Shown here piece after piece: positions 1 through 10,132 of a stretch of 64,000 nucleotides of DNA (within the stretch, counting starts at the first letter, position 1; each line of letters begins with the position of its first letter). The notes under the pieces are model-generated. The model made no database searches. It was not told where the DNA came from and saw only the letters and a program-made list of their open reading frames with translations. This stretch comes from Blastomyces gilchristii SLH14081 (Eukaryota; Ascomycota; Eurotiomycetes; Onygenales; Ajellomycetaceae). The stretch is taken from the NCBI RefSeq assembly GCF_000003855.2, contig NW_003101682.1, forward strand, positions 6,909,361 to 6,973,360, read 5' to 3'. The position numbers were made by a program, and so were the translations under genes.

Positions 1-245
1 TTTCCTTTGTCATGATATTGTCAAATGATTTCAAAGTATCAAAAGATGTTAAAACACTGCAATTTGTAAACAGTTTTTATATTCTGAGCTGAAATTCTCT
101 GATTTTGCATATCTGAAATTGATGAATGTATAATAGTTAACTTTACAGATATAGGAAAAACTCTGAGAACTAAAAGTTCTCAGGTAGATGTCATAGTCTC
201 TGACTGCATACATCTATAATTGAAGAATAATGATAATAATAAGTT
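1..245. repeat. Repeat X, left copy (inverted partner at 46285-46527)
   Basis: This stretch reads as the reverse complement of 46285-46527 with mostly transition differences, for example the shared run GAGAACTAAAAGTTCTCAG, itself a small palindrome. It begins at the window edge, so its real left end is unknown. No coding capacity is visible. It could be internal sequence of an LTR element whose LTR is 335-867, but the partner at 46 kb is not next to such an LTR, so the family is unresolved. 246-334 shows nothing recognisable. Confidence 0.7.
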
Positions 246-334
246 GAGTTGATCTCAGTATGAGTGCATAGAATCATATCAGTCTGTTAGAGCTTGACTG
301 ATTCAAATGTATAATCAGATCAAGTGATTTGAAT

Positions 335-867
335 TGTAATATAATGAAACTGAAGCAGTGACTAGTTAGCAGTGTTATATAGAGATAGTTATTTAAGAAG
401 CTGTATAAGTGAGCTTAACTATCTTGCTTAAATAGCAAGCTCATAGACTACAGAGTTATTGCAAGAATATCACAGATATGATACTTAGTATGCTAAGAAG
501 ATTATATGAGATATGCAGTAACTCTTGTATATATTTCAGTAGAAGAAAAATGAATCACTGACTTCTTTGATAAGAAGCCAGCATCTAGCTATTCTATATA
601 GATAATGAGTAGATACTCTTCTCTCATTTCATAAGTGAGAATAGCTGAAGTGATATCTCAGCAGTGTCTTATTACCAAGGAAGAGTAATCTGCTGACCTT
701 GTATAGAAGTAAGGTTCTCATATTCATCAATCAGATCTTTCTATGATATATCCGAATGATGTCATAGAGTGATTGAAAACCGGTTTGAACGGGATGAAAT
801 CATCCGCATGGAAGCGATGGGCCGTGTGAAACCGCAATGAGGCCTTGGCGTAGCCAGGGGCGTGATA
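335..867 (+). repeat. Putative LTR, family Y, copy 1
   Basis: About 530 bp homologous to 29988-30529; both start near TTGTAA followed by a CGTGGCGGAACCG-type run (mutated here) and share the block around CAGTGACTAG. The last 90 bases (780-866) are unmutated and CpG-rich, ending CGTGATA, as expected if a terminal CA decayed to TA. gypsy2-I resumes directly at 868. Size, TG-type start and abrupt junction suggest an LTR, perhaps the 3' LTR of an element lying left of the window; no target duplication could be shown for this copy. Confidence 0.45.
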
Positions 868-3500
868 TAAGTGATAATCAATACACTCAGTTATTCTGAT
901 TGTAATTAATAAAGTATTACAGATACTATTTTAATATACTTATCAGACATTCTATCTGATTATCTGTCTGTTGATGAAAAGCTGTACTAAATCTTATAAG
1001 ATCTTCAGTATAGTTATCACATCAGATCAGAACTTCTCTGTGAAAATTGATTCTCTATCTGAGATAACGTTTACATATAACTCATACAACTGAATCACAT
1101 TACAGATGAAGATATAAGTTAAATTCTTTAACTTTAAGTTTCTACAGATGAGTATAAAGTGTATTATCTTAATAAAGTGATCTACTATCATTAGCACACT
1201 GTTAAAACAGATATTATATATGTTCTTACTTTCAGAGAGACTTATAAGAGTGTTTATTTCTAGCTTATAAGATGAGTAGAGAAGTAAGTTCTTTATATAG
1301 TCTGAACTGTACTATCTATGAATTCTGATAAATAATACAAGAATTTACTATCTTTTTTACAAGCTCTCATATCTTCAGTCAGAAGTATTTTCTTATAAGT
1401 AACTTATAAGTTCTAATATCTATAAAATGATTTGCTAGAGAAGAGTTATGATATCTTTTAATAAGTTCTATATATAGAAACTCATTTATAGATATATAAA
1501 TCTGATTCTCTCTTTATAAGAGATTATTTAAGTCTCTTTAATTCTTTATTTCTGCAGAGTTAGTCTCTATTATAAGCAGTTTCTGAATATACTGAGTATA
1601 TTCATTTTTCAGTTACAGTTCAGATAATCTGAATAGAAGATTTTATAAAGACTTATACTCTATTTCTTCTTATATCAGATCTTCTGCAGTGCTTCTCAAA
1701 GTCTGTAGACTCTTCAGATTATAGATACTCTCTTCAAGAATTTTTACAGAGATTCTCAGAGTGTTGACTCTCAGTATTATAGAGAGTAGTTATACAGACT
1801 TGTTTTCTTTCTTCTTTCTCTTCTCTCACAGAGAATTAAGAAACTCTTTAGTCAATCTCTTCACAACACTCAGTCTGAGTATTTTATAAAGCTTTTCTAT
1901 CTTCTCTAGTATCTCTATATCTGTTATTCTGATCTTCTTAATATAGTCAGATCTGTGAGAGAGTTTATTCACTAAATTCTTACTTTTCTTAATATACTCT
2001 ATCTTGAATCAGAACTCACTCAGTCTCTAAGCTCAGTAAATTTACTACTTTAAGAGTTTCTTAATTAAAGTAAACTACTATAAGCTGTTATAATCAGTTC
2101 TAATAGTAATCACTGTTATAAGACTCTTAAAATAGTGATATCAGTAATAAAAGAATTTCACTATTATAAGAAGGTTCTGATTATAAATGTTATAGTTAAT
2201 CTCTGTGAGTTATATCTTTTATAAGAAAAGAATCACTGAAACTCAGTTCTCATTTAACTGTAGTTATGAGACTATTTCTGAAATTGTAAAGAAGAAGATA
2301 TCTATCTTCAATCTGATTAAGAGTAAGGGATTAAAGTGAAATAATATCACTATATCTGTGAATATCTGTTTCAATCTTACAAAGATCTTATAAGCTTCTG
2401 AAATAAGAAAGTTCTCACAGCTCTCTCTTCTTAACAATCTTTTCATTCTTTATTTATAGAATGACTTCTTTTTATTTTCATTCTTTAGTATGTCTGTAAG
2501 AGTCAAGAAGATTCTTATAAATATAAAGATAAACTGTTTATAGAAATTCACAAAGATCAGAAAGATCTGAATCTTATAAGTACTAGTTAGCTTCAGTCAT
2601 AATAGAATAGTCTTAATCTGTAAAGATTTCATCTGAATATCATCTATAATAATTACATATTCTAAAAAATTAATTCAGCATATACTGAAGTTGTACTTTA
2701 TAAGCTTAATATACAGTTCTATCTTATCTAAGATCTTTAATACAGTTTATACATGCTCAGTATATTCTTTCTTCTTTATAAAGTATATTATTATATTATT
2801 CAGATATATTATCACAAAGTCATTCAGATATATATAAAGTGTTTTATTAATAAAGAACTGAAATGCTGCAGAGATATTAGTTAAATCAAAAGATATCACT
2901 AGATATTTAAATAATCTCAGTATAGTTCTAAAGACAGTCTTTCATTCATTCTCAGACTGTATTTACAGCTATGTATATATCTTAATTATATTCAGTTATA
3001 TGAATATAACAGCTTTTATAAAATGATTGATTACATTCTCAATCAGAGATAGAAGATAGTGACTCTTTATAGTCTTGAAGTTCAGATCACAGTAGTTTAT
3101 ATATAATTCTGAGATCTTCATTCTTCATCTTTATAAATATTACAGAGACTCTTACAGAGATCTGTGAAGATTGAATAAAGTCATTCTTCAGATTCTTCTT
3201 TATATAAGTCTGTAAGATCTCTGTTTTATAATGAAAGAGCTTATAGATTAATTTTCTGAAGAATTTCTATTCTTCTATTAAATCTATTATTAGATTCTTT
3301 TCATAATAAGATAGAAGCTCAGCTGTCTTAGCTGAACTGAATATCTCTGTGAGATCTTGATATTTCTCTGATATCTGAAGCTCAGTTTCTATAACTGCAA
3401 AATTCTTAGATATTTATAAAGTTATTATATAGATGAGCTTATCTTCTCTAATCAACTGTGCAGTATCAACTGATTCTATCTCTGTAAGTAAGTCTGTTAA
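868..3500 (-). pseudogene. gypsy2-I pol remnant (RT, RNase H, integrase N-part)
   Basis: Minus-strand decayed pol of a Ty3/gypsy element. The 60-codon open piece at 2264-2446 (begins MKRLLRRESCENF) matches the forward piece at 60549 in gypsy2-III, in the connection between reverse transcriptase and RNase H. RT homology lies near 2560-3200 and integrase homology at 868-1700. Frequent TAA/TAG/TGA interruptions and the AT-rich composition show strong RIP-like decay. Identification rests on collinearity with the better preserved copy. Confidence 0.75.
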
Positions 3501-4163
3501 CACTGATTAAAAGTATAAATCTGACTTGTAAACAGCTATGTGTGAATTGTATCTTTGAAGTTATATAAGTCTTAAGTATATGTTATCTGTGATATTTATA
3601 ATAATCATAGTTTCTGTAAATCTTCTTCAAGTTTTGAAGAGATCTTACAATTCAAATATAATTCTTATAAGTCTCTTAGTTCTCAGATCTGAGTTCTTAC
3701 ACTCTGATTATTATAAGAGTAGATTCTCAGTTTTCATCACTCAGCTTATTCACTCTGTAAGCTTTAGAGACACTACAGTAACCTGAAATTCTGAGTTTAG
3801 TAATACTTTTTATACTTGCAGAGTAGCAGTATTATAGTGCAGGTTTTTCTCACAAGCATGCATTTTTATTGAGAGAGTAACAGATTCAGATATCAGCTTT
3901 AAGACTCTTAAGAAGGCTGTTACTGACTCTGTCTATAACCTCTCAAATTTTTATTTTAATTTATTCAAATAGTTTGTGCAGAGATATTCTAATTTAGAAT
4001 AGATAAAGCAGAGACTCTTTTTCTTAATCTCTCTATTATACACTCTATGCATAAAAGCTTGTAAAGCTCTTTCTCTCTACCTAGGAGTCAGATACAAATC
4101 TCTCTATATCTTATTATCTTTTTTCAATAAATCTGCTCTCTGTTGGTTTGACTCTTGTAAGAC
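3501..4163 (-). pseudogene. gypsy2-I gag/protease remnant (left piece)
   Basis: Reverse-strand gag to protease region, collinear with 42850-43470 (gypsy2-II) and the complement of 59000-59450 (gypsy2-III). The open frame on the plus strand at 3580-3786 is antisense to this region and recurs at 42905 and 59141, so it is not a gene. The gag continues at 16740-17010 and 22574-23127 after the insertions. The MITE target duplication TGTAAGAC is 4156-4163. Confidence 0.65.
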
Positions 4164-4411
4164 TAGACTGGCTGCTGAGACCACGAATTTCACATTTAAT
4201 GTCATTTAATCTAGTCTCATACATTTCTTGGCATGAATCCCACTGAGACTAGTCATTAAAAAAACATGTAAAGTGACTATATATCAGATCTCAAAATGAG
4301 ACCATGACTTAGAAAAAATAAGAAAGTGATTTCATTTAATTCTATTTAGTTTCATTCTTGGCATAAAGTTACTATTTTTAGACATTTTGAGGTTTCTTTT
4401 AGCCTATTTTT
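4164..4411. mobile_element. hAT MITE M2, left half
   Basis: Starts with the terminal sequence TAGACTGGCTGCTGAGACC and is flanked on the left by TGTAAGAC (4156-4163), repeated exactly at 16732-16739 beyond the right half. It is the first 248 bp of the 506-bp MITE family (compare 13258-13763). The break at 4411/4412 is the insertion of gypsy1-A, which duplicated TTTTT. Non-coding. An 8-bp duplication and a TA-starting terminal repeat fit the hAT superfamily. Confidence 0.9.
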
Positions 4412-4742
4412 TGTGGCGGGCTGCGCCTGATCAATTATATAGACTATTTCATTACACTTCACAGATTCCAACCACTTCATTCTCAATCGCCGATCCTCGG
4501 CCGCCACGAACGCGTACACTCCGATTCTCAGCCATTCTCGATCGCTGATTCTCAGCTGCTACGAACGCGTGTATATTCTTCCGCCCTGAAGCTTCACTGT
4601 GTACACCATCACATACATGTATAAATATTCACCTCAATCATCAATTCTTACACTTTCTCTTTCTTTCCTTCTCTAACATTTTTATCTTTGTTATATAAGA
4701 TCTATTAGTATTATATCAATCTATTCAGCATAGATCTCTTAC
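4412..4742 (+). repeat. gypsy1-A 5' LTR (interrupted one base before its end)
   Basis: Begins TGTGGCGGGCTGCGCC and runs to CTCTTAC; the final A is at 10512 on the far side of the hAT insertion. It contains a run of CpG-bearing, little-mutated sequence (4480-4580) in strong contrast with the interior. The TTATATAAG near 4691 could be core promoter sequence, but this is only suggested by composition. Confidence 0.9.
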
Positions 4743-5467
4743 TAGACTGGCCGGCGGGACCATGAATTTCACATTTGGTCCCATTTGGTCTGGTCTCATA
4801 CATTTCTTGGCGTGAGTCCCACCAGGACCAAGCCTCAAAAAAATCTGAAAATGGACCATTTCTGAGAGAAATGGTGTGAAAAATGACCAGATTTAATTCA
4901 AGAACAGTGAAATGAGAGTAATTTTTCAGGATAAACTGTGAAAGATGATCATTCTTTCAAAATCAGAATAGAACTGAGACTGAAGATCAAAATCAGTCTC
5001 ATTCAGTTCATTCAGTGATTGCTTATATAATCAGAATTTGATAACAATTATTAATAATGCTCATGAAACAACTAAATACATTCTTGTGCAAGTTTATTCT
5101 TCACTTTCTCATGAAAACTACACTTCTCTGATATACTGTGATCAGAGGTATTAAACTGTCTGATAATTCCATGTTTTATAATCATGAGTTTCTTGATTGT
5201 TTCTTCTTATAATTGTTCTCAGTGATAGTGATAAATATCTTAACTTGAGTTAAACTTTCACTTCATTCTCATCTCTGTCAATGAAATTGTCAGAATATCA
5301 CATATCATCAGTGCAACAGTTGAATATGTACTCTCAACAATTTTTCATAACTCTAGAATTGATTTAGTATGTAAATTTGTCAGATTATCTTGAAGATAGT
5401 GATTAAATTCAGTTTTATAAGCATGTAGTTTTGCCTGATTTTCAGTTGTAATCAATGTATACAAGTT

Positions 5468-5530
5468 CTATTTCAAAGTTAGTATTATAGTTCTATATAA
5501 TATGAAGTGTTATCAAAGATCATTACTTAC
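5468..5530 (-). other. Spliceosomal intron in hAT transposase, with 13-bp motif
   Basis: On the minus strand: donor GTAAGT (5530-5525), branch-like TACTAAC, acceptor ATAG (ending 5468), 63 bp. It interrupts the transposase between the LDPSH region and the dimerisation domain. Sense strand carries GTAATGATCTTTGATAACACT just inside the donor, the same motif found in the other introns of this element. Confidence 0.7.
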
Positions 5531-6247
5531 TAGGAAATTGTATTTCACTGTCTTCACATCTTAAACATCTGCTTATTCAAATCTCTGATAGTTGACATTG
5601 TAGTAGTCTCAGACTAATTTGATATATGAGTCTCATTTCTTCTCTGTTCAATCTTAAGAAGTGTAGATATTAACTCAATGAGAGGGATCTAGTAGAGCTG
5701 CTATAGTATAGTACTCTGCAAAAGATTATTCTGTTTTGCTGTAGTAATATGCTAGTTTATCTCTTACAGTAACAATAGTCTGCACTATAACATTATTTCA
5801 GACTGAATTTCTTTTTAAGTGATTTAACTGCTTCTCAAGATGAGTAAATAAACTGTTATACACTCATCAGACTGACTGCAGCATTGGTGTATAAGTGATT
5901 AAGACTGTTTTTATTATCTTATAAAACTGAAACAGTAAATCAATCATATATTTCAACTGAGTTCACTTCATATCTGAAAGTTTCAATATCTGAATCTTTT
6001 CCTGATCAGAGTGTTGCACTCAATAATCAATCATCTGACACAATTGAAGAGTCTGAACAGTTATCTTATATATTGAACTTCACTATATTCTAACATTCTG
6101 TATCATATTCAGTGATGTGACTGATTTATTTATTTATTGAATATCATGAAATTGTTGTTATTATTTAGAAGAGATATAAATCACATTAACAATGTTTTAA
6201 ATCTATGATATTTAAATTATTAGTCAATCTATTCAAAATTAACAGTA

Positions 6248-6307
6248 GCATTATTAAAAAGTGTTATTAAAAAGCAATATCAAAAAGTGTTGTCAAAAAA
6301 CATTATC
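6248..6307 (+). repeat. 13-bp tandem repeat, consensus GYRTTATYAAAAA (4.6 units)
   Basis: Five consecutive units: GCATTATTAAAAA, GTGTTATTAAAAA, GCAATATCAAAAA, GTGTTGTCAAAAA and a partial ACATTATC. It lies in the probable transposase intron at about 6229-6333. Shorter 1.5-unit versions recur at 5040-5060, 5507-5526, 7042-7062, 7692-7715, 8312-8332, 8590-8610, 9609-9628 and 10432-10450, and once in each MITE (13517-13538, 16486-16508, 23386-23408). Confidence 0.8.
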
Positions 6308-7810
6308 TTTTATAAAGTGAATACAAAAGTTACTTGAGTAATCACTTTTATCTCATTCTCATCTCAAGAATCAGTTATCTTATTATTCTTCATCTTGATG
6401 TTAAGATTCTTTATCAGTGTTTATATCACAAGTTAAATCACATGAGCAATGCAGAGAATATGACCTTGTTTATCATTTCAGAAATGCAAAGCCAATTTTT
6501 GCTTCAAGCTCTTCATCATAGTATAGTTATTTGCAGCATTGTCAGTTGTAATTATAAGAAGACTGAGACTAATATCTTAATAGTCATTTTTAATCACAGT
6601 CATTAATATCTCTGTCATATAATCCTCAGTATGACTACTGATCAATGATTTAAATTTAATTAATGTCTCTTGATAAGTTCAGTTCTTATCAATGTAATAA
6701 CATATAACTCTTATAAATGCAAGATTGTTTGTACTAGTTCATGCATTCACTGTGAGAGACACTCTTCAATGATTCTTCAACTCTGATTCTAGATGTTGCA
6801 TATTGACTTTGTAGTATATCTCAAGGTTGGACTGAAGACAGAATTGATGTAAAATATGAAGATTTGAATTAAGCATTTAAAAAAGTGTTCAGAATTCAGG
6901 GTTTTCAATTGATTAAAGAGAAAGATTCAGAGATATACACATGTGAAGTAATTATTCACAGAAGTTATCAGATAAGAGTTATGAAATCAGAGTACTGATA
7001 CAGAGTTATTTTCACATGATTTTCTTCAAATTAGAAAGTTAGTGTTATTAAAAATTATTATCTGATAGAGTAACTTATCAGCTCAGTAGTAATTTTCTGA
7101 TTATTTTTCTTTAATTGTCTGCATTCTGATGACTTCAGATGTTGAGAAATTTCTTCAGAGTCATGATCAGTTTATAATAAATGTTTCTGAATAAAGTTGC
7201 AGTAATTACAGCAAAGAGATGACTCTTCAGTAATCTGTAATACAACCTGTTGATAATTATTTCATAGTTCATCTCAATATTTGTGTTGAGTTTTTCATAA
7301 ATTTCATGATCTGAAATCAGATGTGAAGAATGAAGTGATCATTCATTATAATTGAAAGAGAGTATTCTGTGTTGAATTGTAAACAATGTAGACTTTGTGA
7401 TTCACAGTGATTTCTTGAAGAGTTTATAAATCTTTAATAGAAGTAAAAGAAGTGAAAGAAGTGAATTCAGAAGACATGATAATAATTTGTTTAAAGATGA
7501 CAATTTATTTTCAATAACTGATCACTGATGTGTGTAAGAAGAATTAATATAAGAGAAAATAATCTTATTTCTTAACTTAGTTATAATTTTAGTACTAACT
7601 CAGATTGAATATTATTGATGTATAAAAGTAAATAAATAATCTTGATTAATCTCTGTTATATTTCTTGAAATATATTAATATTGTGAAAGAGAGTATTATC
7701 AAATTATGTTATCAGATAATATCATTAAAAATATATTAATATTATGAATATCAATATTGAAAAAATGTTGATACTTATACATTATAGTGATTTGTGAATC
7801 ATGATAGTTA

Positions 7811-8042
7811 AATATATATATATATATATATCATTTCTGACTTGATTACAACTTGTACAATAATTTTTGAAAACTCAAAATCAATTTTAATTATTAATAA
7901 TTAAAAACTTAAACTTATAACTAACTAATATAAAAAGAAAAAAATTTACTTCTTCTCTTTCTTATTTTTCTTATCATTCTTTATAATTCACTTCTTATTC
8001 TTCTTCTTCTTCTTCTTCTCCTTCTTCTTCTTCTTCTCATCT
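7811..8042. repeat. Microsatellites (TA)n and (TTC)n
   Basis: A TA run of about 20 bp starts near 7811, and a TTC-rich run occupies about 7990-8040. The second encodes the poly-lysine tail on the minus strand. Confidence 0.8.
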
Positions 8043-8868
8043 GAGATAATAATCATCTCAAAATCTCTCTTCACTGCCTTCTCAGAGAAGGGTTTTCACT
8101 GCTCTCTCTCAGCCAGGTCAACCTGTATCTCAAAATCCCGCATTTCCTGGTCTGCTGTCTCGGGTTTCACTTCAGCAGTAAGCAGATTGGCATGCTCAGA
8201 GAGCAGGGCTGTCTTCTCAATGTTCTGAATCATGAAGTGCATTCAAGATCTGAACAAGGCCTCAATTCCCTTCTTCTCTGTCAGCTTCTGCTAATCAATT
8301 AGAGAACAGAAGTGTTATCAAAAATTGTTATCTCTTAATAAAAAACTTATCAGTTTTAGCTTCTTTGTCTCTTACTTTAATACCTTCTTAATCTTCTTCT
8401 ACTGCTGCTTATTTACAGTAACACTCTTCTTCTCTCTCTCTCTCTTCATCTTGGTCTTAAATTATTCTCAGAACTTCTTCTAATCTCACTGCTGCTGTAT
8501 AAGACTCTTCACTATCTTCTTTTCTAATCTCTCACAGGCAGCATCATCTGCATTATTTCTATACTTAGTTCAGTCTAAATCTATCAGAAGTGTTACTTAA
8601 AATTGTTATTATTCTACTTTCTTATAGAGCCTCTTCAAGGCATTATAACATGTCTTACAATCTGTCTCTCTGCACTTGAACACCTTCTTCTTCTCTCTCT
8701 TCAATCTGTGATGATGCTCACGCGCCTTGGTGATCCACAGGACTGCAGAATATTTGAAGAGAGATAACATGATTGGTTTTAATGAGTGTTGAGAAAGAAG
8801 TGAAGGCAGGCAATGATATAATAATAATGATGATGATGATGATGATAATAATGATAATGATGATAATA

Positions 8869-8900
<32 letters not shown>

Positions 8901-8947
8901 AATGAAAGAGAGAGTGCATCAGAATATATTATTGACTTATTAAACAT
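7945..8947 (-). pseudogene. Lysine-rich protein of unknown function in hAT-M3
   Basis: Not recognised. Three minus-strand pieces join through two plausible introns (8559-8617 and 8291-8346, both with GT..AG and the shared 13-bp motif). Exon piece one ends FKCRETDCKTCYNALKRLYKK, with a C-x4-C-x2-C spacing that could bind zinc. The middle piece (about 8555-8347) begins NADDAACERLEKKIVKSL and carries six TGA codons at probable Trp sites. The last piece has an acidic, then a poly-lysine tail ending in TAA near 7945. The true start is unclear: the serine run upstream is only the complement of the (GAT)n repeat. It could be a second element gene or an upstream exon of the transposase. High charge suggests nucleic-acid or chromatin binding; that is inference. 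Confidence 0.5.
8818..8902. repeat. (GAT)n/(AAT)n trinucleotide repeat
   Basis: About 85 bp of GAT and AAT units. Its complement creates the serine-rich open frame at 8609-8947, so that part of the frame should not be read as protein. 8948-9387 shows no recognisable feature and would be the intergenic space between the divergent minus-strand gene and the H3-like gene. Confidence 0.85.
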
Positions 8948-9583
8948 AAAGAGATAAAGAAACTATTAACAGCTTTCAGAGATGTACAGAAACAGCTACA
9001 GTATTGTATAGCAACATTATCTTTATTCAATACATGCACTATTGATATTCTTTATATGCATTTATCATATAATCTATATCAGAAATACATGCAGAAAACA
9101 GATCTTTGTTGCTAGGAAGAATGATTGCAGCAATTCTCTGTTTTTATATTATAAAGATAAGTTATTCTCATTTCTTTCTTCTCTCTTTTCTCTTCTTCTT
9201 CAACCCATCACTAAGTTCAAGCTGATATGAAAACTATTAAAACACTCATAGAAATCCTCAAATTGAAGAGTATAAACTAATCAAATTTTAAATACAGATG
9301 AATCAAATTAATTCAATAATACTAATTATTCATCCCTCTCTCAATAAAACAACAGTCATGTCTTCTCCCTCCTTTCTCAAATGAAACATGGCTCATGAAA
9401 AGCGAGTACCACGCCAGGCCATAATGACCAACACAGCCCCAGCACGCAGGGCTGCATACACACAGTGTGTGCTGAACTGAGAGACTGTGTGAGTTGCAAA
9501 CTGACAGCAGTATCCCAGGAAGAGCTGTGCAGTGTGGAAAAGCTGCAACCCTTGATCACATACATAGAGAATGAATCACTGCA

Positions 9584-9682
9584 GTAAGTGCATATGCATT
9601 GCATGAAAGTAATGCTTTTTAATAACACTCAGTCTCTGATATCATGAAAATAGAGTCTCTTCATGAGATTCATTTTTACTAG
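9584..9682 (+). other. Intron 1 of the H3-like gene
   Basis: GTAAGT donor at 9584, TACTAG acceptor ending 9682, 99 bp. Splicing here keeps phase 0 and joins the helix before it directly to the K of KLRNLIF. It contains the element's 13-bp motif (9609-9628), in the same orientation relative to transcription as in the minus-strand introns. Confidence 0.7.
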
Positions 9683-9824
9683 AAATTGAGAAATCTTATA
9701 TTTCTCAAGGCCATCTTCACATGCCTTGTTCATGAAATCAATGAGAGGAATCATCAATTCCAGCATTCTGCTCTTGATGTCATTCAAGTGGCAGCAGAGT
9801 TCACCCTGACCACACTTTTTAAGT

Positions 9825-9877
9825 GTATATTTTCTAATTATTCACATTTATACTGATATATACTGATTATTTATTAG
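9825..9877 (+). other. Intron 2 of the H3-like gene
   Basis: GTATAT donor at 9825, CTAAT branch-like sequence, TTATTAG ending 9877, 53 bp. The split codon TGT then gives an ungapped fit to H3 through the loop 2 region, strong support for the splice. Confidence 0.75.
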
Positions 9878-10005
9878 GTGATATTAAGGCAATGACTCAT
9901 CACAGCTGTGTTATCCTCACTATGAGAGATACACAGTTGGTGATGAACATTGTGAAGACTCTGAGAAGTGAGTATTTTGAGAGTACTATGACTCTGCAAT
10001 CTTGA

Positions 10006-10132
10006 TTTTTTTTGTTTTTATTTTTTATTTTTTTCTTTTCCTTTTCTTTTTTTTTTTTTTTTTAATGTGATTTTTTCTTGTGTTTGTTTTGTTTTTTGTT
10101 TTTTGTTTTTTTTTGTATTTTATGTTTTTTTT
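10006..10132. repeat. T-rich low-complexity tract
   Basis: Long T runs broken by single A, C or G directly after the stop codon of the H3-like gene. 10133-10503 up to the hAT right end holds no other recognisable feature except a weak 13-bp motif copy at 10432-10450. Confidence 0.85.

Larger units (their letters stand above)
5200..6900 (-). pseudogene. hAT transposase (DDE, RNase H-fold) remnant
   Basis: Minus-strand conceptual translation gives the family's landmarks in order. Near 6770-6740 SLTVNA, stop, TSTNN matches the DxWTS region with Trp turned to TGA. At 6549-6524 TTDNAANN matches the DNASNN motif. At 6454-6437 CIAHVI matches the C-x-AHVINL motif. Near 5690 ALLDPSH matches the LDPRYK region. 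At 5410-5240 is the C-terminal dimerisation domain, with YLQDNLTN, then ILELWKIVESTYSTVALM, then DILTISLT, corresponding to WW..., LA..A.DILSIP. A canonical intron (GTAAGT, TACTAAC, ATAG) lies at 5468-5530 and a probable one at about 6229-6333. The N-terminus (about 6900-7900) is too decayed to read. It would cut and paste the element in the nucleus; stops, mostly TGA, show it is inactive. Confidence 0.88.
9388..10005 (+). pseudogene. Histone H3-like gene inside hAT-M3 (three exons, decayed)
   Basis: Exon 2 (9683-9824) and exon 3 (9878-10005) translate to a histone fold. KLRNLIFLKAIFTCLVHEI aligns without gaps with KSTELLIRKLPFQRLVREI of H3; FQHSALDVIQVAAEF aligns with FQSSAVMALQEASEA. Across the intron, LFKC plus DIKAMTHHSCV continues ungapped into RDTQL, matching KDIQL. 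Loop 1 is about three residues shorter than in H3. Exon 1, in phase from ATG 9395, has TLDHIHREW-like text where H3 has ALREIRRYQ, with TAA/TGA interruptions. In the adjacent frame, ATG 9388 gives MAHEKRVPRQ, matching M, A, K and R of the H3 start at the same spacing, so a one-base frameshift may separate tail and core. Total about 152 codons against 136 in H3. A CENP-A-like variant is possible. The host H3 is not visible for comparison. Confidence 0.8.

Noticed and set aside
3580..3786. 68-codon gene
   Set aside because: Recurs at 42905 and 59141 as the antisense of gypsy2 gag/protease; it stays open because the sense strand mutates in a way that spares it.
8609..8947. Serine-rich protein start
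   Set aside because: The serine run is the complement of a (GAT)n microsatellite; only the part after it resembles coding sequence.
9377..9628. 83-codon minus-strand frame
   Set aside because: It is antisense to exon 1 and intron 1 of the H3-like gene and shows no hAT or other motif.
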